Part shown: positions 55,147-63,106 of the stretch, in pieces
Layout: the number at the start of each line of letters is the position of its first letter
Numbering within the stretch: position 1 is the stretch's first letter
NCBI GenBank assembly: GCA_031263195.1
Contig: JAISGD010000022.1
Span: 1 to 64,000, forward strand
Source: Campylobacteraceae bacterium
GTDB lineage: Bacteria; Campylobacterota; Campylobacteria; Campylobacterales; Campylobacteraceae
Reading direction: 5' to 3'
Length of the DNA stretch: 64,000 nt
Program-made: the position numbers and the translations under genes
Notes under the pieces: model-generated
What the model was told of the DNA's origin: nothing
Databases searched by the model: none
What the model saw: the letters and a program-made list of their open reading frames with translations, nothing else

Positions 55147-55341
55147 TTATCCTTTCTTTTCTCTCTCCTGTTTTATTTTCGCAACAGTAAAAAGTATCTT
55201 TTTGCCCTCGTCGCTGTCCGCAAGGGCGAACGCTAATCTTTTTCTGTCCGCCTCTTTCCAATCTCCGTATTTAATTATGTCCACAACAGTCTCCGCGCTT
55301 ATAGGAATATTTGCGCCTATTTTAAATACCGCCGCCGCCAT
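55147..55341 (-). CDS. Three-gene paralogue set, member 1, 64 aa
   Basis: Carries VVDIIKYGDWKEADRKRL then AFALADSDEG, aligning with the other two members over about 33 residues (hydrophobic-II-x-x-G-x-aromatic, then A-x-A-hydrophobic-x-DS). ATG 55341 follows GAAAGGAAAAGAA. Confidence 0.6.
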   Translation of the reverse strand: MAAAVFKIGANIPISAETVVDIIKYGDWKEADRKRLAFALADSDEGKKILFTVAKIKQEREKKG

Positions 55342-55444
55342 TTCTTTTCCTTTCGTTTTGTTGTTTTTGTTTTCTTAACCCTTTACGCTTTTTAGCGCGC
55401 CTTAATCTCTGTTTTTCCATGTTTTTTTGTTTAAGCTCAGACAT
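55322..55444 (-). CDS. Small highly basic protein, 40 aa
   Basis: AGGAGG six bases before ATG 55444 is among the best ribosome sites in the region. The product is about 45% Lys/Arg/Gln (for instance RLRRAKKRKGLRKQKQQ) with a GGGG end, and overlaps the next gene. Probably binds nucleic acid. Confidence 0.5.
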   Translation of the reverse strand: MSELKQKNMEKQRLRRAKKRKGLRKQKQQNERKRNGGGGI

Positions 55445-55643
55445 TCTTTCCTCCTATAATTTTTTCTTCGGCTTCCCATACCGCGTTTGTATCGTCTTTG
55501 CTCTCTAAAGAGCAACTTCCAACATAGTTGTGTTTACGCTTAGAATATCGTTGTAAAGCGTATCCTTTCGCCGTTGCGATAACCCTGTACGTCCTTCTTT
55601 TTCCATTGTTAAGCTTATATGTACATTTGTCAACTATCCTCAT
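55437..55643 (-). CDS. Hypothetical basic protein, 68 aa
   Basis: Not recognised. Beta-like pattern with many Lys/Arg/Tyr (KRRTYRVIATAKGYALQRYS). Start overlaps the stop of the deoxyribosyltransferase-like gene (ATGA). Confidence 0.5.
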   Translation of the reverse strand: MRIVDKCTYKLNNGKRRTYRVIATAKGYALQRYSKRKHNYVGSCSLESKDDTNAVWEAEEKIIGGKNV

Positions 55644-55999
55644 ATTCCCGCTCCAAAATAATCAACCTGCGTTAGCCCGCACTGTTTAGCTATTTCAAGT
55701 TCCTTTTTTATGCCGTCAGAATACTTTGTATACTTATTGTCTACAACATAAATTTCGTCACAAATCGCAACAAGCGCGGCGCAAGCTTCCATTATCTGCG
55801 CCCGGTCAAAATATTCCTCATAGACTCCGTCAAACATTAACACAGGAGAAATGGGTACATGTCCGGCTTTCTTAACTCTTATTGCAGCAAAGGTCGCCAT
55901 TCTCTTCGCCTCTTTAAATCCCTCGCAAATATCTACGCTAAATCTTTCTACAACCGCCCGCACCGGACTTGCAATATAAACTAATTTTTGTTTATTCAT
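55640..55999 (-). CDS. Nucleoside 2-deoxyribosyltransferase-like protein (DUF4406), 119 aa
   Basis: Rossmann-like fold of the NDT/DUF4406 type: KLVYIASPVRA at the N-terminus, then GHVPISPVLMFDGVYEEYFDRA and a central CDEIYVVDNKYTKYSDGIKKELEIAKQ. In enzymes of this group a glutamate in the last helix attacks the nucleoside; E-L-E-I-A-K fits. Such proteins are frequent in phage early regions and may salvage or remodel nucleotides. I start at ATG 55999. Confidence 0.65.
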   Translation of the reverse strand: MNKQKLVYIASPVRAVVERFSVDICEGFKEAKRMATFAAIRVKKAGHVPISPVLMFDGVYEEYFDRAQIMEACAALVAICDEIYVVDNKYTKYSDGIKKELEIAKQCGLTQVDYFGAGI

Positions 56000-56207
56000 T
56001 TTCAAACTCCTTTGCAATCAGTGCATTTTTTATCTCGTCGCCTTTCTCTTTTTGCATCTCCGCAAGTATTGCGATAACAACATCGGGCGGCACTTTCATC
56101 TGCGCGGCTGTTATATGTATAACGGTTATTAGCTCTATCAGTATATCTTTCACTTTACCGCCCACTTCTACTTCTTCGCATCCCTGTGCGCAATCAATAT
56201 GTATCAT
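55992..56207 (-). CDS. Hypothetical protein, 71 aa
   Basis: Helical, with two short hydrophobic stretches and an acidic/basic C-terminus (EMQKEKGDEIKNALIAKEF). No family recognised. Overlaps the next gene by eight bases. Confidence 0.5.
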   Translation of the reverse strand: MIHIDCAQGCEEVEVGGKVKDILIELITVIHITAAQMKVPPDVVIAILAEMQKEKGDEIKNALIAKEFENE

Positions 56208-56216
56208 CTTGATTCT

Positions 56217-56768
56217 TTACGCGCTTTTTTTAGTGCAGGTAAAACCGTAGCTATCGCCTGTCTGTAGCTTTAGCTCATCTGTGATCCAGCCCGTCGCTCT
56301 GCATACTATTTTTCCCGTATCATTAACATAGTAGATAGTAGGAGAGTAATCAGCCCGCTTGCCCTTAAGCATTGTAGACATCAGTTTTACACCCTTAAAA
56401 TTTGCCGATTTTGCAGGCTGTTTTTTTGTTTCTACCTGCTCATGTGTGTATCTTATTTCCGCTCTTTGCTCTGCTGTTTGTAGGTACTTAAACACCTTTT
56501 TCTCCTTAGGTTTATATCTGTCTTTTGCTCTGCCGTCCTTGCCCCGTGCGGGTGCGCGAACACTCTTTTTTTGTAGCCTGTATATCTTGTCTCGGATATT
56601 TTTAGCGTTTTGTTCAAGGATTATGTATCCTGCTTTTTCCCAGCTCGCAAGATAATTAGTAACGCAATACATATGTATATCCGTTACAACGCTTATATCT
56701 CCAGCCCTGAAAACAGGATTTCTCCTTATATAATCCCAGATTATCTGGGATCTCTTGTATTTTTTCAT
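56217..56768 (-). CDS. HTH-containing early protein, 183 aa
   Basis: N-terminal winged-helix pattern (IIWDYIRRNPVFRAGDISVVT then NYLASWEKAGYIIL, about residues 8-50), basic middle (KKSVRAPARGKDGRAKDRYK) and a small C-terminal beta domain. A DNA-binding regulator of early genes is likely. Start at ATG 56768 (overlap with the previous stop) rather than 56798. Confidence 0.6.
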   Translation of the reverse strand: MKKYKRSQIIWDYIRRNPVFRAGDISVVTDIHMYCVTNYLASWEKAGYIILEQNAKNIRDKIYRLQKKSVRAPARGKDGRAKDRYKPKEKKVFKYLQTAEQRAEIRYTHEQVETKKQPAKSANFKGVKLMSTMLKGKRADYSPTIYYVNDTGKIVCRATGWITDELKLQTGDSYGFTCTKKSA

Positions 56769-57169
56769 GTTTTTGCTCCTGCCGGACAAAACGGGCACAT
56801 GTCTTTCGCCTGTGCGAACGCTGCGCCCTTAAGTATTTTTCCCTCTCTTATCGCAACTCTATACTGCCTGCATACTTGTAAATGTATCTCGCCTTTTATT
56901 CCGGGACACATAACTACGCCGTTCTCAAAGAAGTCATAAACTTTTTTAAGCTTCGCATAGAAAATTCGGTAGCTTCCGAAGTATTTTCCGCTCCTAATCA
57001 GAGAAGTAGTTGCTTTGCTGTAGCCTATTTTTTTTGCTACTGCACTTAGAGTGCCTTCGTGCCTTATCGCTTTTTTAAGCAGTGTCAGTACCTCTTCGTC
57101 TTTAGGTTCTGGTATTCTCGTTTGCTTTACCTCTTCCCTAAAGGCTTTTCTCTCTTTCTCGTCTATCAT
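56765..57169 (-). CDS. HTH and cysteine-containing early protein, 134 aa
   Basis: HTH at about residues 35-60 (GTLSAVAKKIGYSKATTSLIRSG) and a C-terminal cysteine set (MCPGIKGEIHLQVC, MCPFC), an arrangement I recall from Mu-like phages downstream of MuB. Probably a DNA-binding regulator with a structural metal. ATG 57169 overlaps the MuB-like stop by four bases. Confidence 0.65.
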   Translation of the reverse strand: MIDEKERKAFREEVKQTRIPEPKDEEVLTLLKKAIRHEGTLSAVAKKIGYSKATTSLIRSGKYFGSYRIFYAKLKKVYDFFENGVVMCPGIKGEIHLQVCRQYRVAIREGKILKGAAFAQAKDMCPFCPAGAKT

Positions 57170-57876
57170 ATTGCTTTTCCCTCCTCCTCTATGCGCAAAG
57201 AGGTAAATGTTTTTAGATTGCAAGCTGTAAGATTGTTGCGTTTGGCAGCGTTTTCAAGTCTTATCAGAAGGACTCGGATTTGCCTTAAATTCGGATACTT
57301 TTTTGCAAAGTAGTCGCATAAGTCATCTTCTATCTTTATCTTATCGCTAAGCTCGCAAAACCTTTTAACATCATCCAAAACGATAGGTTTAAATTCCACA
57401 AATTCAACTATCCTGCTGTAGAAGTGTCTGTGCTTCTTTAATTTTGCGTTGGCTTCTTCCATTCCTATAAGGAATAACACAATGTTCGTTTCGTCATGTA
57501 TGTCGCGCAATAACTCAAGCACTTCAAATTTTTGACTCCTGAGCAGTGCGTCTATCTCGTCTATTATAAGAATGCGTCTGTTTTGCAGTAACTCGTCTAC
57601 AATTCGTTCGTACATCCGGCTTGCGCCGCCGGATACGTCCAAGCTAAGCTCAAGGCAAAGTTTCTCAAGGAAGCTTTTTTTGCTCCATGTTTGCACAGCT
57701 CTCAATAGTATTGCGTGCGTATTTGCCGCAATGCGTTCAAGGGCAAAAGTTTTGCCCAAACCAAAATTACCATAGCCAAGCCCCATTTTTGGAGCTGTTA
57801 CAGGCAAATTAGCAAGCCTTGCAAAAGCCTCGCTAAGTTTGCTATAATTCCTCGTTTCTATAAATGTTTCTAACAT
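57166..57876 (-). CDS. MuB-like AAA ATPase, transposition target selector, 236 aa
   Basis: ATP-dependent DNA-binding partner of the transposase, brings target DNA and gives target immunity. Walker A GYGNFGLGKTFALE (about 34-47), Walker B RILIIDEIDALLR (about 101-113), then LFLIGMEE sensor-like and FYSRIVEFVEF. It lacks the N-terminal HTH domain of Mu B (312 aa), like many shorter homologues. Follows MuA with one small ORF between. Confidence 0.88.
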   Translation of the reverse strand: MLETFIETRNYSKLSEAFARLANLPVTAPKMGLGYGNFGLGKTFALERIAANTHAILLRAVQTWSKKSFLEKLCLELSLDVSGGASRMYERIVDELLQNRRILIIDEIDALLRSQKFEVLELLRDIHDETNIVLFLIGMEEANAKLKKHRHFYSRIVEFVEFKPIVLDDVKRFCELSDKIKIEDDLCDYFAKKYPNLRQIRVLLIRLENAAKRNNLTACNLKTFTSLRIEEEGKAI

Positions 57877-57954
57877 TTAAACACCTCTCCTGTTAAGTTT
57901 TAGCACCTTCCAAGCGCTTAATAGGAGAGCTTCTAACAAGCCCCCCGATAAACG

Positions 57955-58041
57955 CTATCCCACAGCCAGTTTCAATATGTACACCACTGCCGCAAACGCC
58001 ACCGATATAAACAAAATCATCCAAACATCTTCCTTGTTCAT
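57955..58041 (-). CDS. Single-helix peptide between MuA and MuB genes, 28 aa
   Basis: ATG 58041 overlaps the MuA stop (ATGA). Nearly the whole peptide is one membrane helix (WMILFISVAFAAVVYILKLA). Tight coupling suggests it is real though very short. Confidence 0.45.
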   Translation of the reverse strand: MNKEDVWMILFISVAFAAVVYILKLAVG

Positions 58042-60050
58042 CCTGCCTGCTCCTTATAGATTACCTCTCTTTTTGCCACTTCATAGAGTTCTGCGCGTTC
58101 AGATATTAGATCTGCAAATTCAGCTTCTCTGTTATTCTCAATAGCCCAAACCAAAGCATCAAAATCAGATGTAAACAGAGGTCTGTCACCGTTCATTACG
58201 ACTTCCTGCGTATCCGGCGTCTCTATCTCAACCTTATGCGCTTGTGTGCGTTTTCGTAGTTTCATCGCTGTTTTCGCAGAGGTGGATATAATGTCTTTCA
58301 CTGTAGGATCATTAAGCTTTCTTGCAAGCTCATCAGCTCTTTGCGTTAGTTTTAAGCTCTCGCTTTCAATCTTTCGCATCTCTCTGCTTATGTTACGCAT
58401 TGCCTCTCTGCTTATTCCCTCAAGGCTTGCGTCTGTCGCTACGCATATCGGCGCCATTTCGCTGTCATACACACATATTTCACCCATGTTTGCGCCAAGA
58501 GCTACGTATACTCTCTCTCCTATATGTCCAATAAGGGCTGTGTGCGTATATTGCGCCTCTTTGCCGTCGCGACGGATTACAATGCCATCCTTGCCTACGG
58601 TTCTCTCTTCCCACTCGCCTAAAAGTATGTCAAGCGTTTGCTCATCTTCTACGCTTCTCGCAGGAGTTATATCTGTAGCGTATTTCTGCACAGGCGTCGT
58701 ATCTATGCTGCTATGCTTACGCTGCTCATATACATTTTCTACCCAGCCGTCAAGATAAGCTCTTAGCTCTTTAGGAGTCAGAGGTACAAAAACGCCAAGA
58801 GTATTATTTTTGTCCAGCATCGCTCGGACAAAACTCTTCTCTGTATATTTCTGTGATCTCCATCGCTTTCGCGCCTCTTGCTTTTTCTCAAAAGAGAGGC
58901 TGTTTTGTATTGCAGAGCGTTCTGCAACATTGTGTCCGCAAAATCCCTCAAGCCCCCTGAAAAGCTCCCTCATCATCGTTCCGAAAAATCTCTCAATGTG
59001 CGGTTTGCACCATCCCGAGTAAGGCGGAACCTCTTCCTTATTTATATGTAAGAGCTGGCAGACACTCTCAAAATGGTTACTTTTGTAGTCTCTGCCGTTA
59101 TCAGTCACCACATTCTCAGGGACGCCGAGCTTCAAGATCCCAGCTCTCAAATTCCTTGCCAGTGCGTAAGAACTGCTTGTAGGCTCCAGTGTCAAAACGA
59201 CTCTGCGGCTGTATATGTCTATCGCGCCTATTATCGTCCATCTTTTGCCGTCGCTTGTTATAACATCCGCCGGCGTACCATCAAGCTCCCAGTAATGGTT
59301 TTTATATCTTGCTTTTTCGCTTGTATTGCCAAACGCGGCGCGGTATTTACCTCTTGCGCGGTCGGGGTCTTTTGCGTAAGCAACCAAAACTTTATTTTCC
59401 TCTCGGTATCGTTTCAAGTATCTGCATACAGTGTCGCAGGATGGCAATGCATCCTTAAAAGCATGCTTCATTAATGTATAAATGCCTACATCGTTAGGAT
59501 GTATATCCCGCCTCAAGATGTACCTCTGCGCCATTTCTTGCATTTCGGTTGTCATCTTTAGCCTGCCTTTTGGTCTGCCTCGCTTGTCGCAAAAAAGCTC
59601 AAGCACATTCTGCTCTTTTATGCCTTTTTTATACAGTCCTACAAGCCGCAAAAAATGGGACTTTGTAGGTAAGATTTTACCATCGCTCCACTGTTCGTAA
59701 CTCACCCACTTTTCGCGTCTTACATAGCTCTTTATAAGTTCAATCCTTTGTAGCACTTCAGCCTGTTTGGACTTTGTAAGTTTTAAGAAGTTGTTTGTCC
59801 TTACAATAGGTTTAGCAGATAACTTTTTAGGTTCCGTGTGTTGTTTTATCACATGCGTTTGTGCAACATGTGCAGCCTCATCGTTCACCCAAATTTCAAG
59901 TGTTCTGCCACCGCGACCACCTTTTGTATTTATGTATCTGTAAGTGTAAGGCGAGTCTTTAGCAGCAGATAAAGCCCGTTCTATTACTATTCGTATAGTC
60001 CGTTCGCTTTTGCCAAGCCGCTCTGCAGCTTCTTTTGTTTTTAGCCACAT
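58038..60050 (-). CDS. MuA-type DDE transposase, 670 aa
   Basis: Catalyses replicative/integrative transposition of the phage. N-terminal Mu-type winged helix (about 1-60), a second DNA-binding region (about 65-230), then the RNase-H-like core with the catalytic triad: Asp in YWELDGTP (about 257), Asp in VVTDNGRDY (about 317) and Glu in KPHIERFFG (about 353). The Mu C-terminal beta-barrel and MuB-contact tail follow. Length matches Mu A (663 aa). Its binding sites are expected at the prophage ends. Confidence 0.95.
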   Translation of the reverse strand: MWLKTKEAAERLGKSERTIRIVIERALSAAKDSPYTYRYINTKGGRGGRTLEIWVNDEAAHVAQTHVIKQHTEPKKLSAKPIVRTNNFLKLTKSKQAEVLQRIELIKSYVRREKWVSYEQWSDGKILPTKSHFLRLVGLYKKGIKEQNVLELFCDKRGRPKGRLKMTTEMQEMAQRYILRRDIHPNDVGIYTLMKHAFKDALPSCDTVCRYLKRYREENKVLVAYAKDPDRARGKYRAAFGNTSEKARYKNHYWELDGTPADVITSDGKRWTIIGAIDIYSRRVVLTLEPTSSSYALARNLRAGILKLGVPENVVTDNGRDYKSNHFESVCQLLHINKEEVPPYSGWCKPHIERFFGTMMRELFRGLEGFCGHNVAERSAIQNSLSFEKKQEARKRWRSQKYTEKSFVRAMLDKNNTLGVFVPLTPKELRAYLDGWVENVYEQRKHSSIDTTPVQKYATDITPARSVEDEQTLDILLGEWEERTVGKDGIVIRRDGKEAQYTHTALIGHIGERVYVALGANMGEICVYDSEMAPICVATDASLEGISREAMRNISREMRKIESESLKLTQRADELARKLNDPTVKDIISTSAKTAMKLRKRTQAHKVEIETPDTQEVVMNGDRPLFTSDFDALVWAIENNREAEFADLISERAELYEVAKREVIYKEQAG

Positions 60051-60051
60051 T

Positions 60052-60264
60052 TTATGCCTTTTGTTTAGTTTCTACAGCAAATCCTTGCTCTTCAAGAAGT
60101 TTAATTATCTCTTTTGCTTGCGTATTTATAATGCCGTTGCGCTTTTTAGCGCTTATTTGCAACAAAATTTGATATGAGATATTATGCTTTTCCGACCAAG
60201 CAATCATGCTAAGACCGCGCTGCCTAAATTGTTTAGATAAGCTATGTATAAATTTCTTTGCCAT
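60052..60264 (-). CDS. Ner-like/BcepMu gp16-type DNA-binding protein, 70 aa
   Basis: Short HTH protein, SIAWSEKHNISYQILLQIS-like helix at about residues 19-40 (actual start of the motif is SMIAWSEKHN), with basic N-terminus. Such proteins precede the transposase gene in BcepMu-like phages and repress or modulate early transcription. One base before the transposase gene. Confidence 0.75.
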   Translation of the reverse strand: MAKKFIHSLSKQFRQRGLSMIAWSEKHNISYQILLQISAKKRNGIINTQAKEIIKLLEEQGFAVETKQKA

Positions 60265-60355
60265 TGTTTCACTCCTTATTTTTATTTTTTGTTACTTTAA
60301 AAGCCCCTCGTGGTATAATTTATGTGCTAACAAAATTACTCAAGGAGCTATTAAA

Positions 60356-60712
60356 ATGTACGCTATTTGGATTAATGTAATACTCACAGGACTTATTGCT
60401 ATTTTTACATTTGCAAATGTATGGTGTTCTTGGCATATGTCAAAAACAGCAAAACAGCAACTCAAAGACAATAAGCCTATCTATGTATATAAACAAGATA
60501 ACGTTTTATACAGGATTATAAGGCTCGGTAAAATTGTAGGTTTTAATGTAACCAACGGGTTCAAAAAAAGCGACGAGTTCTTTTTATATGCGTTTGAAGA
60601 AACGCGCCTGTTTTTTGAAATAAAATTAAGAAACGCAAAAGACACTCCCGAAAAATATTTTTCTGATATTGTAGAGGGAAAAATAGATAAAATTTACACT
60701 ATTAACTCATAA
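60356..60712 (+). CDS. Membrane-anchored hypothetical protein, 118 aa
   Basis: An N-terminal membrane helix (about 5-24) and a soluble domain of about 90 residues. It has its own signals: TATAAT at 60313-60318 and AAGGAG before ATG 60356. Transcribed against the surrounding early genes, so it may be expressed in the lysogen and act in exclusion or signalling; not recognised. Confidence 0.6.
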   Translation: MYAIWINVILTGLIAIFTFANVWCSWHMSKTAKQQLKDNKPIYVYKQDNVLYRIIRLGKIVGFNVTNGFKKSDEFFLYAFEETRLFFEIKLRNAKDTPEKYFSDIVEGKIDKIYTINS

Positions 60713-61028
60713 GGTTTATTACAGCAATAAATAGTATTATCGCGCAGATAAACACTCCTGCCGAACATAACAACAAGCCTATATCCATCATTAAACCATT
60801 AGAATATCTCATCTTATACGCCTTTTGACAATTTGTAACAAATTCATCCGTTTGTTCTTTCGTCCACTTACTAAAATCTACTTCTGTTGCACCTGCCGGT
60901 ATTTTTCTGTTTTTCGTTTTACGCAATTCGCTTATCTCTTCTCTCATCATTCCGCAGGTATAGGGTTTCCTGCCTGCACTAAATATTTTAGCCTGCAAAA
61001 TTGCAAGTTGTTTTTTGTTCTTTTTCAT
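60702..61028 (-). CDS. Hypothetical tail-anchored protein, 108 aa
   Basis: Basic N-terminal half (KKNKKQLAILQAK, ELRKTKNRK), then a C-terminal membrane helix (about 82-103, LLLCSAGVFICAIILFIAVI). Encoded in the early transcript and starts two bases after the 58-aa gene. Function unknown. Confidence 0.6.
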   Translation of the reverse strand: MKKNKKQLAILQAKIFSAGRKPYTCGMMREEISELRKTKNRKIPAGATEVDFSKWTKEQTDEFVTNCQKAYKMRYSNGLMMDIGLLLCSAGVFICAIILFIAVINLMS

Positions 61029-61030
61029 CT

Positions 61031-61207
61031 TTACTCCTCCACGTTGTAACTATCTATAAACGCTTTAGCGTTCTCTATAGTCTCGATCTCCCATTCTACA
61101 TCGCGGTAGCCCTTAGGTTGTTCCATTTGTTCAGGCGTAAACAGAAAATACATCTCTTCTACCCCGTCCCATTCGCAGAACCAGCCTTTGTATTTAAAAC
61201 TTTTCAT
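61031..61207 (-). CDS. Small acidic protein, 58 aa
   Basis: First gene of the early transcript. Clean frame from ATG 61207 to TAA 61031, with WFCEWDGVEEMYFLFTPEQM and an acidic end; its final codons form the GGAGGAG ribosome site of the next gene. Not recognised, but codon use and coupling support it. Confidence 0.6.
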   Translation of the reverse strand: MKSFKYKGWFCEWDGVEEMYFLFTPEQMEQPKGYRDVEWEIETIENAKAFIDSYNVEE

Positions 61208-61585
61208 TTTTCAGTCCTTAAAAAAATTGGTTTGTTTGAAGAGGAGGATCAGGTTTGCCGCTACGATGCACCATCTACCACAGTAGAAATTTTTCAAAAG
61301 GAGAAAATATGAAATCCTCCTCAAAAAAGCCAATTTATAGTTATCACAATGCGCCGGCACGCACTCTGATAATTGCTTATATTTTGCCAATCCGCATAAG
61401 CAAAACGGACTAAAGCCAAACAGGTTCCTGTGGTCAACCTGCAAAGAGGAGCTTAGTTTTACTTAAGTTCCCTCACCCGCGCGAATCAATCCCATCGCTG
61501 ACCCTAACTTAGGGCTATTAAAAAAATTTAAACTTTTCTAAAACAAAAAAGGTTTAGAATTGTTTAAAAGATTTAAACAATGACA
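61208..61585. other. Early leader/control region
   Basis: About 380 bases without a firm gene. A perfect 9-bp inverted repeat (GAGGAGGAT at 61241-61249, ATCCTCCTC at 61314-61322) and an inverted repeat TTGTTTAAA-AGA-TTTAAACAA (61560-61580) occur. A plus-strand 34-codon ORF (61309-61413) has a good AAGGAG site but no recognisable product. Probably the 5' leader of the early transcript and operators. Confidence 0.45.
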
Positions 61586-61654
61586 ATCATAACTCATTTT
61601 GAAACTTTTGTCAAGTCAAAATGAGTTTATTTTTAGAAAAAAGGTTCAAAATGA
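61586..61654 (-). promoter_or_regulatory. Early lytic promoter covered by repressor operators
   Basis: Minus strand TTGACA (61614-61609), 17-base spacer and TATGAT (61591-61586): a near-consensus sigma-70 promoter aimed at the transposition genes. Half sites TCAAAATGA lie in the spacer (inverted, 61594-61602), just upstream (61616-61624) and at the repressor start (61646-61654). The first two form a perfect 11-bp inverted repeat ACTCATTTTGA/TCAAAATGAGT. Likely c-repressor operators. Confidence 0.75.
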
Positions 61655-62274
61655 ATTTATTAAGTCCAGACGATATAACTGTTGACTGGTTAACAAAAAA
61701 ATATGAAGCTAATAATGATAAGGAATTAGGCGACAAAATGACTTGTCCTGTTAATACAATTAAAACATGGAGAGCAAGAGGTGTGCCGGATAGGGTAAAA
61801 ATAGATATATTTAAAAAGTTTCAAAATGAAATACACAAGAAAGAATATACAGATGCCTCAAGCACAATAAATATTACCATATTATCGCATAATGTATCTG
61901 CAGGAACAGACACCGATGTGACAGATATTGAAGTGCTTGATACAAATGATGTCATAACTGTATCGTTAAATCTTTTTAAAACACCACAAAATAGTAAATT
62001 TTTAAGAGCTGCAAAGGTGGATGGATATAGTATGATACCAATACTTATGCCTGACAGTATCGTTATTTTTGACACACATAAAAATGTTTTTGCAGGAGAT
62101 GGGCTATATGTCCTTATTTGGCGTAATGTTATGATGGTCAAGATTTTACAACTCACAAATAAAGGACAGTTGTTAATATTGTCAAAAAATCAAGATTATC
62201 AAAGTTGGGAAATAGATCCTGACGACCAAAGCGTATTCAAAATTTTAGGTAAGGTTGTAAAAACAATAATATAA
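61651..62274 (+). CDS. S24-type phage repressor, 207 aa
   Basis: Keeps the prophage silent. An N-terminal CI-like HTH (about residues 20-50, with MTCPVNTIKTWRARGVPD) is joined to a C-terminal LexA/CI-like S24 domain. Catalytic Ser in GYSMIPI and Lys in MMVKIL suggest RecA-stimulated self-cleavage, so induction by DNA damage is possible. I prefer ATG 61651 (AAAAGG upstream) to 61621, which lies in the operator. Divergent from the early operon. Confidence 0.85.
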   Translation: MNLLSPDDITVDWLTKKYEANNDKELGDKMTCPVNTIKTWRARGVPDRVKIDIFKKFQNEIHKKEYTDASSTINITILSHNVSAGTDTDVTDIEVLDTNDVITVSLNLFKTPQNSKFLRAAKVDGYSMIPILMPDSIVIFDTHKNVFAGDGLYVLIWRNVMMVKILQLTNKGQLLILSKNQDYQSWEIDPDDQSVFKILGKVVKTII

Positions 62275-62308
62275 AAATATACTACTACATTAATTAAATA
62301 TTTTGTAT

Positions 62309-62314
62309 TATAAT
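62309..62314 (+). promoter_or_regulatory. -10 box before the lipoprotein gene
   Basis: TATAAT 24 bases before the ATG, in the gap after the repressor gene. It suggests transcription of the lipoprotein independent of lytic genes. A clear -35 box is not seen. Confidence 0.4.
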
Positions 62315-62337
62315 AAGCATTTAAAAAGGGGGTAAAA

Positions 62338-63021
62338 ATGAAAAAGTTTCAGACTGTATTGTTTGCTTGCTTATTTATATTGTTTGTTGGTTGCGGTGGT
62401 GGTGGAAGCGATGAGGGTGACAATGGCGGAGGCAACAACCTTAATAGTGGTTTCCCAACGCTTGACAATGTATTCCCTGCGTTTAATCACGCCAACCAAA
62501 CTTGGATTACAAAAAGAATCGGTTATGGTAATGTTACTGCAGACTATATGGAAGAGTACAGAGACCAACTAATGTCACTTGGTTTTGGCTGTGGAGGCGG
62601 TAGCCTGACATATATTCAATGTTATAAATTACCTCCGATAGAAGATAATGTAAATCCGTATGCTGTTTTTAATGAAATAAACTCTCAAATCTATGATTTT
62701 ACATTGAGGTTAAGCAAAGACATTGATTTTAGTGTCTCTCTATTTAATAGGATATTTCCTGCGGTCAATCTAACACCATTGCTGCATGGTCTCGAAAAAA
62801 GATACAGTATTAATATAGCAGCTGATCTTGAAAGCTACATAAACGACATCGGCTTTATACTCAGCTCTACCGAATATTATGCAGGTGGGACATATACTAA
62901 AACCTATATCAAGAGAATGAATAGCAATGTATATATTTTTCGCCATACTGCAGATATCTCCTATTCTACTGCATATTGGGAAATATATGACGCCGCTTAC
63001 TATGACGCATACATACGGTAA
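62338..63021 (+). CDS. Prophage-encoded lipoprotein, 227 aa
   Basis: A signal peptide with lipobox LFVGCGGGG gives a lipid-anchored protein at about Cys19, followed by a Gly/Asn/Asp-rich linker (about 20-38) and a domain of about 185 residues rich in Tyr, Asn and Ile with two more cysteine pairs. No family recognised. GGGGGT ribosome site. Beside the repressor, in the same orientation and with its own -10 box, it is a candidate lysogenic-conversion or superinfection-exclusion gene. Confidence 0.7.
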   Translation: MKKFQTVLFACLFILFVGCGGGGSDEGDNGGGNNLNSGFPTLDNVFPAFNHANQTWITKRIGYGNVTADYMEEYRDQLMSLGFGCGGGSLTYIQCYKLPPIEDNVNPYAVFNEINSQIYDFTLRLSKDIDFSVSLFNRIFPAVNLTPLLHGLEKRYSINIAADLESYINDIGFILSSTEYYAGGTYTKTYIKRMNSNVYIFRHTADISYSTAYWEIYDAAYYDAYIR

Positions 63022-63050
63022 TCAAAAATAGACTAAGTTATAACAACTAT

Positions 63051-63106
63051 AGAAAGGAACATTTGTTCCTTTCTAATTCTGTTCCTTTCTAATTCTGTTC
63101 CTTTCT
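63051..63106 (+). terminator. Terminator-like hairpin with triplicated 3' arm
   Basis: AGAAAGGAAC (63051-63060) pairs perfectly with GTTCCTTTCT (63065-63074). The right arm is repeated at 63081-63090 and 63097-63106, each with AATTCT between, so three alternative stems are possible. Lies 30 bases after the lipoprotein gene. Confidence 0.6.

Noticed and set aside
61001-61312. Plus-strand ORF of 103 aa near the early genes
   Set aside because: Runs antisense through the well-supported 58-aa gene; only its last codons fall in non-coding DNA.
61211-61444. Minus-strand ORF of 77 aa in the early leader
   Set aside because: Odd cysteine/leucine-rich composition, no start signal, and it covers the inverted repeats of the leader.
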